NCBI GenBank assembly: GCA_937907425.1 | Contig: CALCIE010000082.1 | Coordinates: 1 to 64,000 of the forward strand | DNA from: ZC4RG42 sp003242425 | GTDB lineage: Bacteria > Pseudomonadota > Gammaproteobacteria > Burkholderiales > SG8-39 | Reading direction: 5' to 3' | DNA length: 64,000 nt | In this document: piece by piece, positions 28,529 to 37,843 of the stretch | Position numbering within the stretch: the first letter of the stretch is position 1 | Layout of the letters: each line of letters begins with the position of its first letter | Made by a program: the position numbers and the translations under genes | The notes under the pieces: model-generated | What the model was told of the DNA's origin: nothing | Database searches by the model: none | Seen by the model: only the letters and a program-made list of their open reading frames with translations

Positions 28529-30147
28529 GGCCGTCGCTCCTTGACTTGCGGTTCGGCCAGCACCTGCCGTACGTAGTCGTGCGGCGCATGCAGCGCGGTC
28601 GCGGTGGCCTGCATGTAGCGCATCACGGGACCGGCGTAGACCGTCAGCACGGCGCACAGGCCGAGCAGGCCGATGACGGGCGCGATCTCGATCACCTGCA
28701 CGCGCGGCACGGTGCGCTGGATCGGCGCCCAGAAGGTGCGGATGCCGGCGCGCGTCATGGCGACCAGCACCATCAGGCCCGAACCGACGATCGCCGCGAG
28801 CAGGACCCACGCCGTGGTCGGCGTGGCGTTCGGCGCGGCGGCCAGTCCTTCGGGCTCGAACAGCGTCGTCACCATCGCGAACTTGGCGACGAAGCCCGAG
28901 AGCGGCGGCAGCCCGGCGAGCAGCAGCCCGCAGCAGACGAAGGCGATGCCCAGCACCGCCATCACCGCGGGAATCGCCACGCCGACTTCCTTCTCGGTAA
29001 AGGCGTCGTCGCCGAAGGCCTCCAGCGTGACCGCGAGCATGTCGGCGCCCGCCGTGCGGCCGCGTTCGACCAGTTCCAGCAGCAGGTAGAAGGCGCCGAG
29101 CGCCAGCGTGGAGTTGACGAGGTAGAACAGCGCGCTGCCTGTCACGCTGGTATGGCCGGTCCCCAGGATGGCGAGGATGGTGCCGGTGGAGACGAGCACG
29201 CTGTAGCCCGCGAGCCGCGCCATGTCCTGCGAGGCGAGCACGCCCATGGAGCCGTAGAAGATGGTGAGCACGCCGCCCCAGAGCAGCCAGTTGCTGCCGA
29301 ACAGCGCCGAATCGCCGCCCGTCGGCTCGCTGAACAGCAGCAGCCACACCCGGATCAGCGCGTACACGCCGACCTTGCTCATGATCGAGAACAGCGCCGC
29401 GACCGGCGGACTGGCGGCGGCGTAGGCCGGCGGCAGCCAGAAGCCGAGCGGCCACATGCCCGCCTTGACCAGGAAGGCGATGCCGAGCAGCGCCGCGCCG
29501 GCTTCGAGCAGCATGCGGTCTTCTTTCCCGAGCGCAGGGGCGCGCACCGCGAGGTCGGCCATATTGAGCGTGCCGGTCACGGCGTACATCAGGCTGACGC
29601 CGAGCAGGAAGAGCAGCGAGGCGGCGAGGTTGACGGCGATGTAATGCAGGCCGGTGCGCACCCGGTCGGGCCCGGAGCCGTGCAGCAGCAGCCCGTAGGA
29701 GGCCGCCAGCAGCACTTCGAAGAACACGAACAGGTTGAACAGGTCGCCGGTGAGGAAGGCGCCGTTCAAGCCCATCAACTGCAGTTGGAACAGCGTGTGG
29801 AAGTGCGAGCCGGCGCGGTGCCAGCGTGCGAGCGCATAAAGGAGCGCGGCCAGACCCAGCACGGCGCTCAGCAGCACCATGAGCGCCGACAGGCGGTCGA
29901 GCACGAATACGATGCCGAACGGCGCCGGCCAGTTGGCGAGCAGATAGACGCTCACCCGGGCGCCGTCCGGATCGGCGTCGGCCTGGCGCAGCAGCGCGAC
30001 CGCGATGAACAGCAGCGCGACCGTGGCGATCAGATTGAGTGCGGCTTTCTGAGGTCGCCGCTTCTCGCCGCCGAGCAACAGCATCGCCACTGCCGAGAAC
30101 AGCGGCAGCAGCACTGGCATCAAGAGCAGGTGATCCGTCCAGCTCAT
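28525..30147 (-). CDS. mnhD: cation/proton antiporter subunit D
   Basis: MnhD is one of the two large proton-translocating subunits of the Mrp complex and is homologous to the antiporter-like subunits NuoL/M/N of respiratory complex I. The 540-residue protein has about 14 predicted membrane helices. The proton-antiporter core spans about residues 125-420, including the lysine-bearing segment IAFLVKAGMWPLGFWLP (about 224-240). It is coupled to mnhC and mnhE by four-base overlaps. Confidence 0.94.
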   Translation of the reverse strand: MSWTDHLLLMPVLLPLFSAVAMLLLGGEKRRPQKAALNLIATVALLFIAVALLRQADADPDGARVSVYLLANWPAPFGIVFVLDRLSALMVLLSAVLGLAALLYALARWHRAGSHFHTLFQLQLMGLNGAFLTGDLFNLFVFFEVLLAASYGLLLHGSGPDRVRTGLHYIAVNLAASLLFLLGVSLMYAVTGTLNMADLAVRAPALGKEDRMLLEAGAALLGIAFLVKAGMWPLGFWLPPAYAAASPPVAALFSIMSKVGVYALIRVWLLLFSEPTGGDSALFGSNWLLWGGVLTIFYGSMGVLASQDMARLAGYSVLVSTGTILAILGTGHTSVTGSALFYLVNSTLALGAFYLLLELVERGRTAGADMLAVTLEAFGDDAFTEKEVGVAIPAVMAVLGIAFVCCGLLLAGLPPLSGFVAKFAMVTTLFEPEGLAAAPNATPTTAWVLLAAIVGSGLMVLVAMTRAGIRTFWAPIQRTVPRVQVIEIAPVIGLLGLCAVLTVYAGPVMRYMQATATALHAPHDYVRQVLAEPQVKERRP

Positions 30148-30488
30148 GTTTCAGGCTCCCGGCCGTCGACGTGGTCGGTGCCTGTGAAGCCGCGCGCGGC
30201 GAGCAGCACCACCAGGAACAGCGCCGTGGTCGCGAAGCCGATGACGATCGCCGTCAGCACCAGCGCCTGCGGCAGGGGATCGACGTACAGGCTCGGATCG
30301 CCCTTTGCGGCGACTTCCAGCACAGGGGGCATGCCGATGCGCAGCCGGCCGGTGCTGAAAATGAACAGGTTCACGGCGTACGACAGCAGCGACAGACCGA
30401 TGATGACCTGGAAGGTACGCGGCCGCAGGATCAGCCAGATGCCCGAGCCGGTCAGCACGCCGATCGCGATGGCGACAATCATTTCCAT
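30144..30488 (-). CDS. mnhC: cation/proton antiporter subunit C
   Basis: MnhC is a three-helix subunit homologous to NuoK of complex I. The 114-residue product has helices at about 4-22, 28-47 and 72-98, with the buried acidic region DPLPQALVLTAIVIG at about 69-83 characteristic of NuoK-like proteins. GGGAG lies eight bases before its ATG, and it overlaps the end of the fused A/B gene by ten bases. Confidence 0.93.
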   Translation of the reverse strand: MEMIVAIAIGVLTGSGIWLILRPRTFQVIIGLSLLSYAVNLFIFSTGRLRIGMPPVLEVAAKGDPSLYVDPLPQALVLTAIVIGFATTALFLVVLLAARGFTGTDHVDGREPET

Positions 30489-33445
30489 CGAGTCTCTCCC
30501 ATGGCGGTATAGGGCGTCTGTGTGGCCGGGCCGTGCGCCCGGTGGCTGCGGATCGACTGGTGCGCCAGCGCGATGAGGATCAGCACCGTGGCGCCGATCA
30601 CGAGCAGGAAGACGCCGAAATCGAACAGCAGCGCGGTCGCGAAGGGCAGCTTGCCGAGCAGCGGCACTTCGCCGTAGCTGTGATGCGAGGTGAGGAAGGG
30701 GTAGCCCACCAGCCAGGCGCCGACGCCCGTCAGGCCCGCGAACAGCAGACCGAGCGCGATCCAGTTGATGGGGCGGATGGACAGGCGCGCTTCCACCCAG
30801 CGCGTGCCGCCCGCCATGTATTGCACGATGAAGCCGATGGCCATGGTGAGCCCCGCCACGAAGCCGCCGCCCGGCAGATCGTGTCCGCGCAGGAACAGGA
30901 AGATCGAGAATGCCGCGATGACGGGGAACAGCAGGCGCATGAGGACCGAGGGAATGAGCAGGTAGTCGGCGATGGTTTCGCTCTTCTCGCGCTCGGGATT
31001 GTCCATGCGCCGCGCCTGTTCGCTGCGCTGCTGTTCGGGAATCTCGATGCTGTCGGGCGCCGGCCGGAAACGCCGCAGCAACGCGTAGACGGTGAGTGCG
31101 ACGATCCCGAGCACGGTGATCTCGCCGAAGGTATCGAAGCCGCGGAAGTCCACCAGGATCACGTTGACGATGTTGTGGCCCCCGCCGCCGGTATAGGCGT
31201 TCTCGACGTAGTAGCGCGACACGCTCTCGGGCATGGGTCGCGTCATGGCGGCGTAGGCGAGCATGGCGATGCCCACGCCGCTGACGATGGCGACGATCAG
31301 GTCGCGGGTGCGGCGTGTGCGGGCGACGATCTCGTAGGCCGAGGTTTCCTCGCCGGGTGCGTGCACGTCCGGTCGCCGCTTCGGCAGCCAGCGCAGGCCC
31401 AGCAGGATGAGCACGGTAGTCACGACCTCCACCAGCAACTGAGTCAGCGCGAGATCGGGTGCCGACAGCCAGACGAAGGTGATGCAGGTGACCAGTCCCG
31501 CGCCGCCGAGCAGGATGAGCGCAGCGAGCCGATGGTATTTGGCCTGGTAGGCCGCGCCGACGGCGCAGCCGATCCCCAGCACCCAGACCATGGCGAACGC
31601 GACCTCGCGCGCGGAAAAGCCGGTGACGGCGCCGGGCGCGAAGGGCTTGAAACCGCCGAGCCACAACGGTACGGCCGCCGCGACGATGGACAGGCAGACC
31701 AGCAGCAGCAACTGGCGCTGCAGGCGGCGCGTGCCGAGCACGTTCTCGAAACCGCGTGCGACGCGCCAGGACAGGATCACCATGGCGCGGTCGAAGATGT
31801 TGCGCGCGCTGATGGCGGGCAGGGCGGGAGGTTCGTCCACGCCGCGCGAGAGATGGCTCTGCAGCGCGAGGTACAGCAGCGCGCCGCCCACCATGGCGAT
31901 GAAGCTCATCAGCAGCGGCCAGGTGAAGCCGTGCCATACCGCCAGGCTGTATTCGGGCATCGCCTCACCAAGCACCGAACGGGCGCCGATCTCCAGGAAG
32001 GGGCCGATGGTGAGGCTGGGCAGGGCGCCGACCACGATGCAGGCCAGCACCAGCAGCTCCACGGGCAGGCGCATCCAGCGCGGCGGTTCGTGCGGCACGC
32101 GCGGCAGATCGCGCGGGGCGCCGCCGAAGAACACGCCGTGGATGAAGCGCAGCGAATAGGCCACGCTGAACATGCCCCACAGCGTGCCCACGTAGGGCAG
32201 GGCTTCGTCGACGATGCTGCCGCTGTGGGTCTCGAGCGCCTCGGCGAAGAACATCTCCTTCGACAGGAAGCCGTTGAGCAGCGGTACGCCGGCCATCGAA
32301 GCGGCGGCGACGATGGCTGCCGTGGCGGTGATCGGCATGAACGAATAGAGGCCGCGCAGCTTGCGGATGTCGCGCGTGCCGGTTTCGTGGTCGATGATGC
32401 CGGCGGCCATGAACAGCGAGGCCTTGAAGGTCGCGTGGTTCATGATGTGGAAGATCGCCGCGACCACGCCGAGCGGCGTGGCGAGTCCCAGCAGCAGAGT
32501 GATCAGTCCGAGGTGGCTGATGGTCGAGTAGGCGAGCAGACCCTTGAGATCGTGCTGGAAGATGGCGATGTAGGCCGCCAGCACCAGCGTCACCAGTCCC
32601 GCGGTGCCGATGATCCAGGTCCATTCGTCGGTGCCCGCCATGGCGGGCGACAGCCGCGCGAGCAGGAACACCCCGGCCTTCACCATGGTGGCCGAGTGCA
32701 GATAGGCCGATACGGGTGTCGGCGCCGCCATCGCGTGCGGCAGCCAGAAGTGGAAGGGGAACTGCGCGCTCTTGCTCAGCGCGCCGATCGCGATGAGCAC
32801 CAGCGCGGGCACGTAGTACTCGTGGTTGCGGATCGTGTCGCCGGCGGCGACGATGCGGTCGAGGTCGTAGCCGCCCGCCATGGTGCCGAGCAGCAGCAGC
32901 CCGGCGAACAGGCACAGCCCGCCCGCGCCCGTGACCGTCAGCGCCATGCGCGCGCCGTCGCGCGCGGTCGCGTTGTGGTGCCAGTAGCCGATTAGCAGGA
33001 AGGAGTAGAGGCTCGTCAGTTCCCAGAAGAAGGCGAGCTGGATGAGATTGCCGGAGAGCACGATGCCCAGCATCGAGCCCATGAAGCCGAGCAGGAAGGC
33101 GAAGAAGCGCGGTACCGGGTCCTCGGCCGACATGTAGTAGCGCGCGTAGATCACCACCAGCAGGCCGATGGCGGTGATGAGCATGGCGAAGATCCACGCC
33201 AGGCCGTCCAGCCGCAGGACGAAGTGCAGTCCCATCTGGGGCAGCCACTCGATGTCGTGGCGGATGACGGCGCCACCGGATACCTCGGGATAGAGGCTCG
33301 CGGTGAGGAGCGCGCCGGCGAGCGCCACCAGGCCGGCGAGCCACGCCTCGGCGTTGCGCGCGTTCTGGCGCATCAACGCGGCCAGCAGGCTACCGGCGAA
33401 GGGCAGAACGAGCAGAACGATCAGTCGCAGCGGGGCGTCTGGCAT
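30479..33445 (-). CDS. mnhA: fused cation/proton antiporter subunits A and B
   Basis: This 988-residue membrane protein joins MrpA (NuoL-like, about residues 1-790) to MrpB (about 814-965). The A part holds the antiporter core with HSATMVKAGVFLLARLSP at about 250 and the C-terminal MrpA-specific helices. The B part begins near MDNPEREKSETIADYL and includes GHDLPGGGFVAGL. An A-B fusion defines group 2 Mrp operons such as Pseudomonas sha and rhizobial pha, so this system is likely a K+/H+ or Na+/H+ exchanger in pH and salt homeostasis. It is the promoter-proximal gene of a complete A'-C-D-E-F-G set. Confidence 0.95.
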   Translation of the reverse strand: MPDAPLRLIVLLVLPFAGSLLAALMRQNARNAEAWLAGLVALAGALLTASLYPEVSGGAVIRHDIEWLPQMGLHFVLRLDGLAWIFAMLITAIGLLVVIYARYYMSAEDPVPRFFAFLLGFMGSMLGIVLSGNLIQLAFFWELTSLYSFLLIGYWHHNATARDGARMALTVTGAGGLCLFAGLLLLGTMAGGYDLDRIVAAGDTIRNHEYYVPALVLIAIGALSKSAQFPFHFWLPHAMAAPTPVSAYLHSATMVKAGVFLLARLSPAMAGTDEWTWIIGTAGLVTLVLAAYIAIFQHDLKGLLAYSTISHLGLITLLLGLATPLGVVAAIFHIMNHATFKASLFMAAGIIDHETGTRDIRKLRGLYSFMPITATAAIVAAASMAGVPLLNGFLSKEMFFAEALETHSGSIVDEALPYVGTLWGMFSVAYSLRFIHGVFFGGAPRDLPRVPHEPPRWMRLPVELLVLACIVVGALPSLTIGPFLEIGARSVLGEAMPEYSLAVWHGFTWPLLMSFIAMVGGALLYLALQSHLSRGVDEPPALPAISARNIFDRAMVILSWRVARGFENVLGTRRLQRQLLLLVCLSIVAAAVPLWLGGFKPFAPGAVTGFSAREVAFAMVWVLGIGCAVGAAYQAKYHRLAALILLGGAGLVTCITFVWLSAPDLALTQLLVEVVTTVLILLGLRWLPKRRPDVHAPGEETSAYEIVARTRRTRDLIVAIVSGVGIAMLAYAAMTRPMPESVSRYYVENAYTGGGGHNIVNVILVDFRGFDTFGEITVLGIVALTVYALLRRFRPAPDSIEIPEQQRSEQARRMDNPEREKSETIADYLLIPSVLMRLLFPVIAAFSIFLFLRGHDLPGGGFVAGLTMAIGFIVQYMAGGTRWVEARLSIRPINWIALGLLFAGLTGVGAWLVGYPFLTSHHSYGEVPLLGKLPFATALLFDFGVFLLVIGATVLILIALAHQSIRSHRAHGPATQTPYTAMGETRWK

Positions 33446-33506
33446 GGTCGGTCGGGCGCCCCACGAACGGGGGGAACAGCCTGATTAAGGTTTTGGAAAA
33501 GCGCAA

Positions 33507-33515
33507 ATTATAACA
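33507..33515 (-). promoter_or_regulatory. promoter of the mnh operon (extended -10)
   Basis: On the minus strand a perfect TATAAT preceded by TGT lies about 60 bp before the mnhA start, in the gap behind guaD. The -35 is poor, as is common for extended -10 promoters. Confidence 0.6.
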
Positions 33516-33530
33516 AGCCCTTGCGACTCA

Positions 33531-34886
33531 TTATGGACGCGCCGCGTCAACTTCCGGGCGGCGAGGCTGCGCATCCGCGTCGCGGTCGTGCGCGAGCTCG
33601 CCGGCGATGTAGGTCGCGCGCACCGCCCGGTCGTCGCCCAGGATCATCAGCGCGAAGAGCAGGTCTTCCACGCCGTCGGCGTTGCGGGTACGGAGCTGCA
33701 GGGCGGGCGTGGCGGCGACGTCGAGCACGACCAGGTCGGCTTCGTAACCCGGCTCCAGCGCCCCGATCCGGTCATCGAGCCGCAGGGCGCGCGCGGCGCC
33801 GAGCGTGGCCGTGTAGTAGGCCTGCGCGGCGGTGAGCGTCTGACCGTTCAGCTGCGCGACCTTATAGGCGTCGCCCATGGTCTTCAGCAGCGAGTAGCTC
33901 GTGCCGGCGCCGATGTCGGTGCCCAGGGCGACGTGGATGCCGTGCTTGCGCGCGGCATGCAGACGGAACAGCCCGCTGCCTAGGAACAGGTTCGAAGTCG
34001 GGCAGTGCGCGATCGCCGTACCCGTGGCCGCGAGCCGCCCGAGCTCGCGTTCGCTGAGATGGATGCCGTGGGCGTAGAGCGCGCGCGGACCGAGCAGGCC
34101 GTAGCGCTCGTACACGTCCACGTAATCCAGCGCGTCCGGAAAGAGCTGCCGCACCCAGGCCACTTCCGCGAGGTTCTCGGCGAGGTGCGAATGCAGATAC
34201 GCGTCCGGATGCTCGCGCCACAGCGCGCCCGCCGCTTCGAGCTGCTCCGGCGAGCTGGAGCCGGCGAAACGCGGGGTGATGGCGTAGAGCAGCCGGCCGC
34301 GGCCGTGCCATTTCTCGAGCAGCGTCTTGGAATCGTCGTAGCCCTTCTGCGCCGTGTCGGTGAGCGCCGCCGGCGCATTGCGGTCCATCAGCACCTTGCC
34401 TGCGATCAGCCGCATGTTGCGCCGCTCCGCCTCGCCGAACACGGCCTCCACCGATTGCGGATAGACGGCGCAGAAGGTCACCGCGGTGGTGGTGCCGTGG
34501 CGCAGCAGCTCGTCGCAGAAGAAGCGCGCGATGGCCTCGCTGTGCAACACTTCGGCGAAAGCCTGCTCGGCGTTGAAGGTGTAGCGGTCGAGCCAGTCCA
34601 GGAGCTGGGCGCCGCAGGAGCCGACGATCTGCGCCTGCACGTAATGGATGTGCGCGTCGACGAAGCCGGGCAGGATGAGCGAGCGTCCGTAGGACATCGG
34701 CCGCACGCCGGGCGGCAGCGCGGGCAGTACTTCGGAAGCCGGCCCGCTGGCGACGATGCGGCCGCCGGCCATGGCGACGATGCCGTCCTCCACGACCCGC
34801 ATCGCGTCGTCGTTCACGAACGGATCGTCGTGGAACCACACCAGCGTTCCGCGCAGCGCGCGCACAGCGGAATCGAGCGTTTTCAT
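33531..34886 (-). CDS. guaD: guanine deaminase
   Basis: GuaD hydrolyses guanine to xanthine and ammonia in purine salvage or catabolism. The 451-residue amidohydrolase has the zinc site DAHIHYVQAQIVGSCGAQ (about 82-99, broken here as DAHIHYVQ and GSCGAQ). SHLAEN (about 231) and GTDIGAGTSYSLL (about 325) complete the site, all characteristic of guanine deaminases. An in-frame GTG nine bases upstream is an alternative start; neither has a clear ribosome site. No other purine catabolic gene is adjacent. Confidence 0.93.
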   Translation of the reverse strand: MKTLDSAVRALRGTLVWFHDDPFVNDDAMRVVEDGIVAMAGGRIVASGPASEVLPALPPGVRPMSYGRSLILPGFVDAHIHYVQAQIVGSCGAQLLDWLDRYTFNAEQAFAEVLHSEAIARFFCDELLRHGTTTAVTFCAVYPQSVEAVFGEAERRNMRLIAGKVLMDRNAPAALTDTAQKGYDDSKTLLEKWHGRGRLLYAITPRFAGSSSPEQLEAAGALWREHPDAYLHSHLAENLAEVAWVRQLFPDALDYVDVYERYGLLGPRALYAHGIHLSERELGRLAATGTAIAHCPTSNLFLGSGLFRLHAARKHGIHVALGTDIGAGTSYSLLKTMGDAYKVAQLNGQTLTAAQAYYTATLGAARALRLDDRIGALEPGYEADLVVLDVAATPALQLRTRNADGVEDLLFALMILGDDRAVRATYIAGELAHDRDADAQPRRPEVDAARP

Positions 34887-34978
34887 TGGCCACACGGCGG
34901 AGTGGGACGCGGCGCCATTATGACCTACACCGTGCAGAAGGGCGACCGCGGGAACGGCTTGCGGTACCCTTGCGGCCT

Positions 34979-36439
34979 ATGGATCGTTACGGAATCGACG
35001 CGCGCCTGCGCGAAGCCCTGCGTGCCAGCGGCGAAGTCGAGGCGAGCCAGCTGGCCGAACGCGCCTTCGCGCGAGCGACGGGCGCCGAACTGGTCGGCGG
35101 CAACGCGGTGCGCATCCTGCGCGATGCGGAGGAACACTTCCCCGCGTGGCTGGAGGCCATCCGCAGCGCCGAGGATGTGATCTACCTCGAAAGCTACATC
35201 ATCGCCGACGACCGCATCGGCCGCATGTTCGTCGACGCGCTCGCCGAACGCGCCCGCCGCGGGGTCGAGGTCTACGTTCTCTACGACTGGCTGGGTTCCC
35301 TGCGGTCGCGCTTCCTCTGGAAACCCCTGCTCGACGCCGGCGCCGAAGTGCGGCCCTTCAATCCCTTCCGTTTCGACGAGCCCTTCGGCTGGACGATGCG
35401 CGATCACCGCAAGATGCTCGCGGTGGACGGACGCGTGGGCTACGTCACCGGGCTGTGCCTGAGCAGCAAGTGGTGCGGCGACCCGGCCAAGGGCATCGAG
35501 CCGTGGCGCGACACCGGTATCGAGATCCGCGGGCCGGCGGTGCTGGAACTGGAAGCCGCGTTCGCGCGCGCCTGGATGGCGAGCGGGGCCGAATCGCCGC
35601 CGCTGCGGGTGCCGGACCGGCGGGTCGAGCACGCGGGCGACACGGCGTTGCGCGTCGTGGCGAGCGAGCCCAATACGGCGAATGTGTTTCGCCTGGACCA
35701 GCTGGTGGCCGCCGTGGCGAGCCAGCGCCTGTGGCTCACGGACGCGTACTTCGTCGGCATCACGCCCTACGTGCGCGCGCTCTGCGACGCCGCGCTCGAC
35801 GGCGTGGACGTGCGCCTGCTCGTACCGGGGGCGAGCGACCTGCCGATCGTGAGCCGTCTCTCGCGCGCGGGCTACCGGCCGCTGCTCGAGGCCGGCGTGC
35901 GCATCTTCGAGTGGAACGGCAGCATGCTGCACGCCAAGACCGCCGTGGCCGACGCCCGCTGGGCGCGCGTGGGCTCCACCAACCTCAACTTCGCCAGCTG
36001 GATGAACAACTACGAGCTCGACGTGGCAATCGAGGACGAGGCCTTCGCGGCGCAGATGGCGGCGATGTACGAAGAGGATCTGGAACGCAGCACCGAGATC
36101 GTGCTCGGCAGGCGCAACCGCGTGATGCGCATCGCGCCGCGCGAACGCCGCACGCGGCGGGCGCTCTCCGGTAGCGCGGGACGCGCGGCGGCCGGCGCGC
36201 TGTCGGTCGGCAGCGCCTTGGGCGCGGCGCTCGCGCGGCGGCGCGTGCTGGGGCCGGCCGAGTCCAGCGTGCTGGCCACGATGGCGGCTTTTTTCCTGCT
36301 GTCGTCGATCCTGGCCCTGTTGTGGCCGCTGGTGTTCGCCATCCCGTTCGCGGTGCTGACGGCCTGGATCGGGGTCGCGCTGGCGTGGCGCGCGCTGCGG
36401 CTGCGGCGCGCGGTCAGGGCGAACGAACCGCCGGGTTGA
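34979..36439 (+). CDS. phospholipase D-family cardiolipin synthase (ClsB-like)
   Basis: This is a 486-residue phosphatidyltransferase with two HKD motifs, probably forming cardiolipin from phosphatidylglycerol or phosphatidylethanolamine. Motif 1 is in MRDHRKMLAVDGRVGYVTG (about 141-159) and motif 2 in LHAKTAVADARWARVGSTNLN (about 317-337). Unlike ClsA it has no N-terminal membrane pair; instead two hydrophobic segments lie near the C-terminus (about 432-476). That layout resembles ClsB/YbhO with an added membrane tail. It is divergent from guaD and ends just before tRNA-Arg. Confidence 0.88.
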   Translation: MDRYGIDARLREALRASGEVEASQLAERAFARATGAELVGGNAVRILRDAEEHFPAWLEAIRSAEDVIYLESYIIADDRIGRMFVDALAERARRGVEVYVLYDWLGSLRSRFLWKPLLDAGAEVRPFNPFRFDEPFGWTMRDHRKMLAVDGRVGYVTGLCLSSKWCGDPAKGIEPWRDTGIEIRGPAVLELEAAFARAWMASGAESPPLRVPDRRVEHAGDTALRVVASEPNTANVFRLDQLVAAVASQRLWLTDAYFVGITPYVRALCDAALDGVDVRLLVPGASDLPIVSRLSRAGYRPLLEAGVRIFEWNGSMLHAKTAVADARWARVGSTNLNFASWMNNYELDVAIEDEAFAAQMAAMYEEDLERSTEIVLGRRNRVMRIAPRERRTRRALSGSAGRAAAGALSVGSALGAALARRRVLGPAESSVLATMAAFFLLSSILALLWPLVFAIPFAVLTAWIGVALAWRALRLRRAVRANEPPG

Positions 36440-36467
36440 AGAGGAACTGGTTTTAAGCGCGGCAGTC

Positions 36468-36476
36468 TGCTATTAT
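36468..36476 (+). promoter_or_regulatory. candidate tRNA-Arg promoter
   Basis: TATTAT at 36471-36476 is preceded by TGC, giving an extended -10 about 11 bp before the tRNA. No clear -35 is seen. Confidence 0.45.
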
Positions 36477-36487
36477 TCGCGCCCGTT

Positions 36488-36564
36488 GCGCCCGTAGCTC
36501 AGTTGGATAGAGTACTTGGCTACGAACCAAGGGGTCGGAGGTTCGAATCCTTCCGGGCGCGCCA
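36488..36564 (+). tRNA. tRNA-Arg (anticodon ACG)
   Basis: Acceptor GCGCCCG pairs with CGGGCGC, then G and encoded CCA. The anticodon arm CTTGG-CTACGAA-CCAAG gives ACG, to be deaminated to ICG by TadA. T-loop GGTTCGAATCC is intact; length 77 nt. Confidence 0.98.
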
Positions 36565-36580
36565 ACGCTCACTACGATTG

Positions 36581-36606
36581 ACGCCGAGGCTTCCCTCGGC
36601 GTTTTT
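36581..36606 (+). terminator. Rho-independent terminator after tRNA-Arg
   Basis: A 9-bp stem ACGCCGAGG/CCTCGGCGT with a CTTC tetraloop is followed by TTTTCG, 16 bases past the tRNA. Confidence 0.87.
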
Positions 36607-36694
36607 CGTTCCTGCAGGTGTTGCAAGGCGTCGCCCGTTCGATGCCGTCCGCAACGCTTTCTTTGCAACGTCGCCCGACCGCACGTACCACGCC

Positions 36695-37777
36695 CTATGG
36701 CGCTTGCTGCGCGCGCCGCGCGGCGCGACGGCCTTCCGGGCTTTCGAGCACGTCCTCGACGTAGAGCTCGCGCACCAGCACCATCGTCACCACCGCGAGC
36801 GGCGTGGCGAACAGCACGCCGAGTATCCCGAACAGCACGCCGAAGGCCACTACCGATACGAGCGCGATGGCGGGCGGCAGCGCCACCGCCCAACGCTGCG
36901 CGAGCGGCGTGATGAGATTGCCTTCCAACTGCTGCACGACGAGGTACACGATCGCGGCGTAGAGCGCGATGTCCGGCCCGACGGTGAAACCCATGAGGAT
37001 GCCTGGGATGGCGGCGGCGATGGGACCGATGATCGGGACGAAGTCCGCCAGCCCCGCGACGATGCCGAGCGCGAGCGCAAGCGGTACGCCGGCGATCGCC
37101 AGTCCGATGCCGGTCGCGATGCCGACGCCCAGCATCGCGATGCCCTGGCCGAGCAGCCATTTGCGTAACGCGCGGCCGGCGGACAGCAGAGCCCGTTCGG
37201 CGTTGTCGCGGCCGGCGATTGGGATCAGCCGCAAGGCGCCTTTCAGGTACCGGCGCGGTTCGAGCGCAAGATAGAGCGCGAGGAACACGATGAGCAGCGC
37301 GTTCGCGACCGCACCGAGCGTGACGGTGGCGAAACGCGTGAGGCCTTTCAGCGTGCCCGAAGTGCTTTCGCCGGCGCGCTCGATCGCGTCGTTCATCGTG
37401 CCGGCGAGCGGCGAGCGCTCGATCCGTTCCATGATCTGCTGCGCCGCTTCCGGCAGGCGGCGCGCGAGCTCTCCCATCTGTTGGACGATCTGATTGCCGA
37501 ACAACCAGGCCGCGCCGGCGACGATCGCCGTCAGCACGAGCACGACGAGGATCACGCTCCAGCGTTCGGACAGATGCAGCCGCCGATGCAGCGGGTCGGC
37601 CAGGGCGCGCAGCACGGTGGCGAATACGATGCCGGCGAAAGCGAGCAGCAGCACGTCGGCGAGTGCCCAGGCGAGCAGGGCGGTCGCACCGATCACGACG
37701 GTGACGCTCACATAGCGCGCATAGCTGCGGATATCGATCAACGAGACGTACCCGGTTGTTTTGTCTACCGTTTGCAA
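36695..37777 (-). CDS. AI-2E family (PF01594-type) transporter
   Basis: This is a multispanning membrane protein of up to 360 residues in the AI-2E/PerM family, whose members include exporters and Na+(Li+)/H+ antiporters. About eight hydrophobic segments are visible, including a conserved ADFVPIIGPIAAAIPG loop (about 236-251) and YLVVQQLEGNLITPL (about 278-292). The start is uncertain: the farthest in-frame codon is TTG with no Shine-Dalgarno, and a TTG before IDIRSYARY 39 bases downstream is equally possible. The substrate cannot be told from sequence. It is divergent from folE. Confidence 0.87.
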   Translation of the reverse strand: MQTVDKTTGYVSLIDIRSYARYVSVTVVIGATALLAWALADVLLLAFAGIVFATVLRALADPLHRRLHLSERWSVILVVLVLTAIVAGAAWLFGNQIVQQMGELARRLPEAAQQIMERIERSPLAGTMNDAIERAGESTSGTLKGLTRFATVTLGAVANALLIVFLALYLALEPRRYLKGALRLIPIAGRDNAERALLSAGRALRKWLLGQGIAMLGVGIATGIGLAIAGVPLALALGIVAGLADFVPIIGPIAAAIPGILMGFTVGPDIALYAAIVYLVVQQLEGNLITPLAQRWAVALPPAIALVSVVAFGVLFGILGVLFATPLAVVTMVLVRELYVEDVLESPEGRRAARRAQQAP

Positions 37778-37843
37778 GTTCGAGGCCCGCGCCGGAACGG
37801 CTTATGCAGGGATGCGGGCGTTCAAGCCGTACGGAGGGCCGCG

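Noticed and set aside
28546..32995. Two very long plus-strand frames opposite the mnh operon
   Set aside because: Arg/Gln/His/Glu-rich shadows of hydrophobic membrane-protein codons; the mnh genes are complete on the minus strand.
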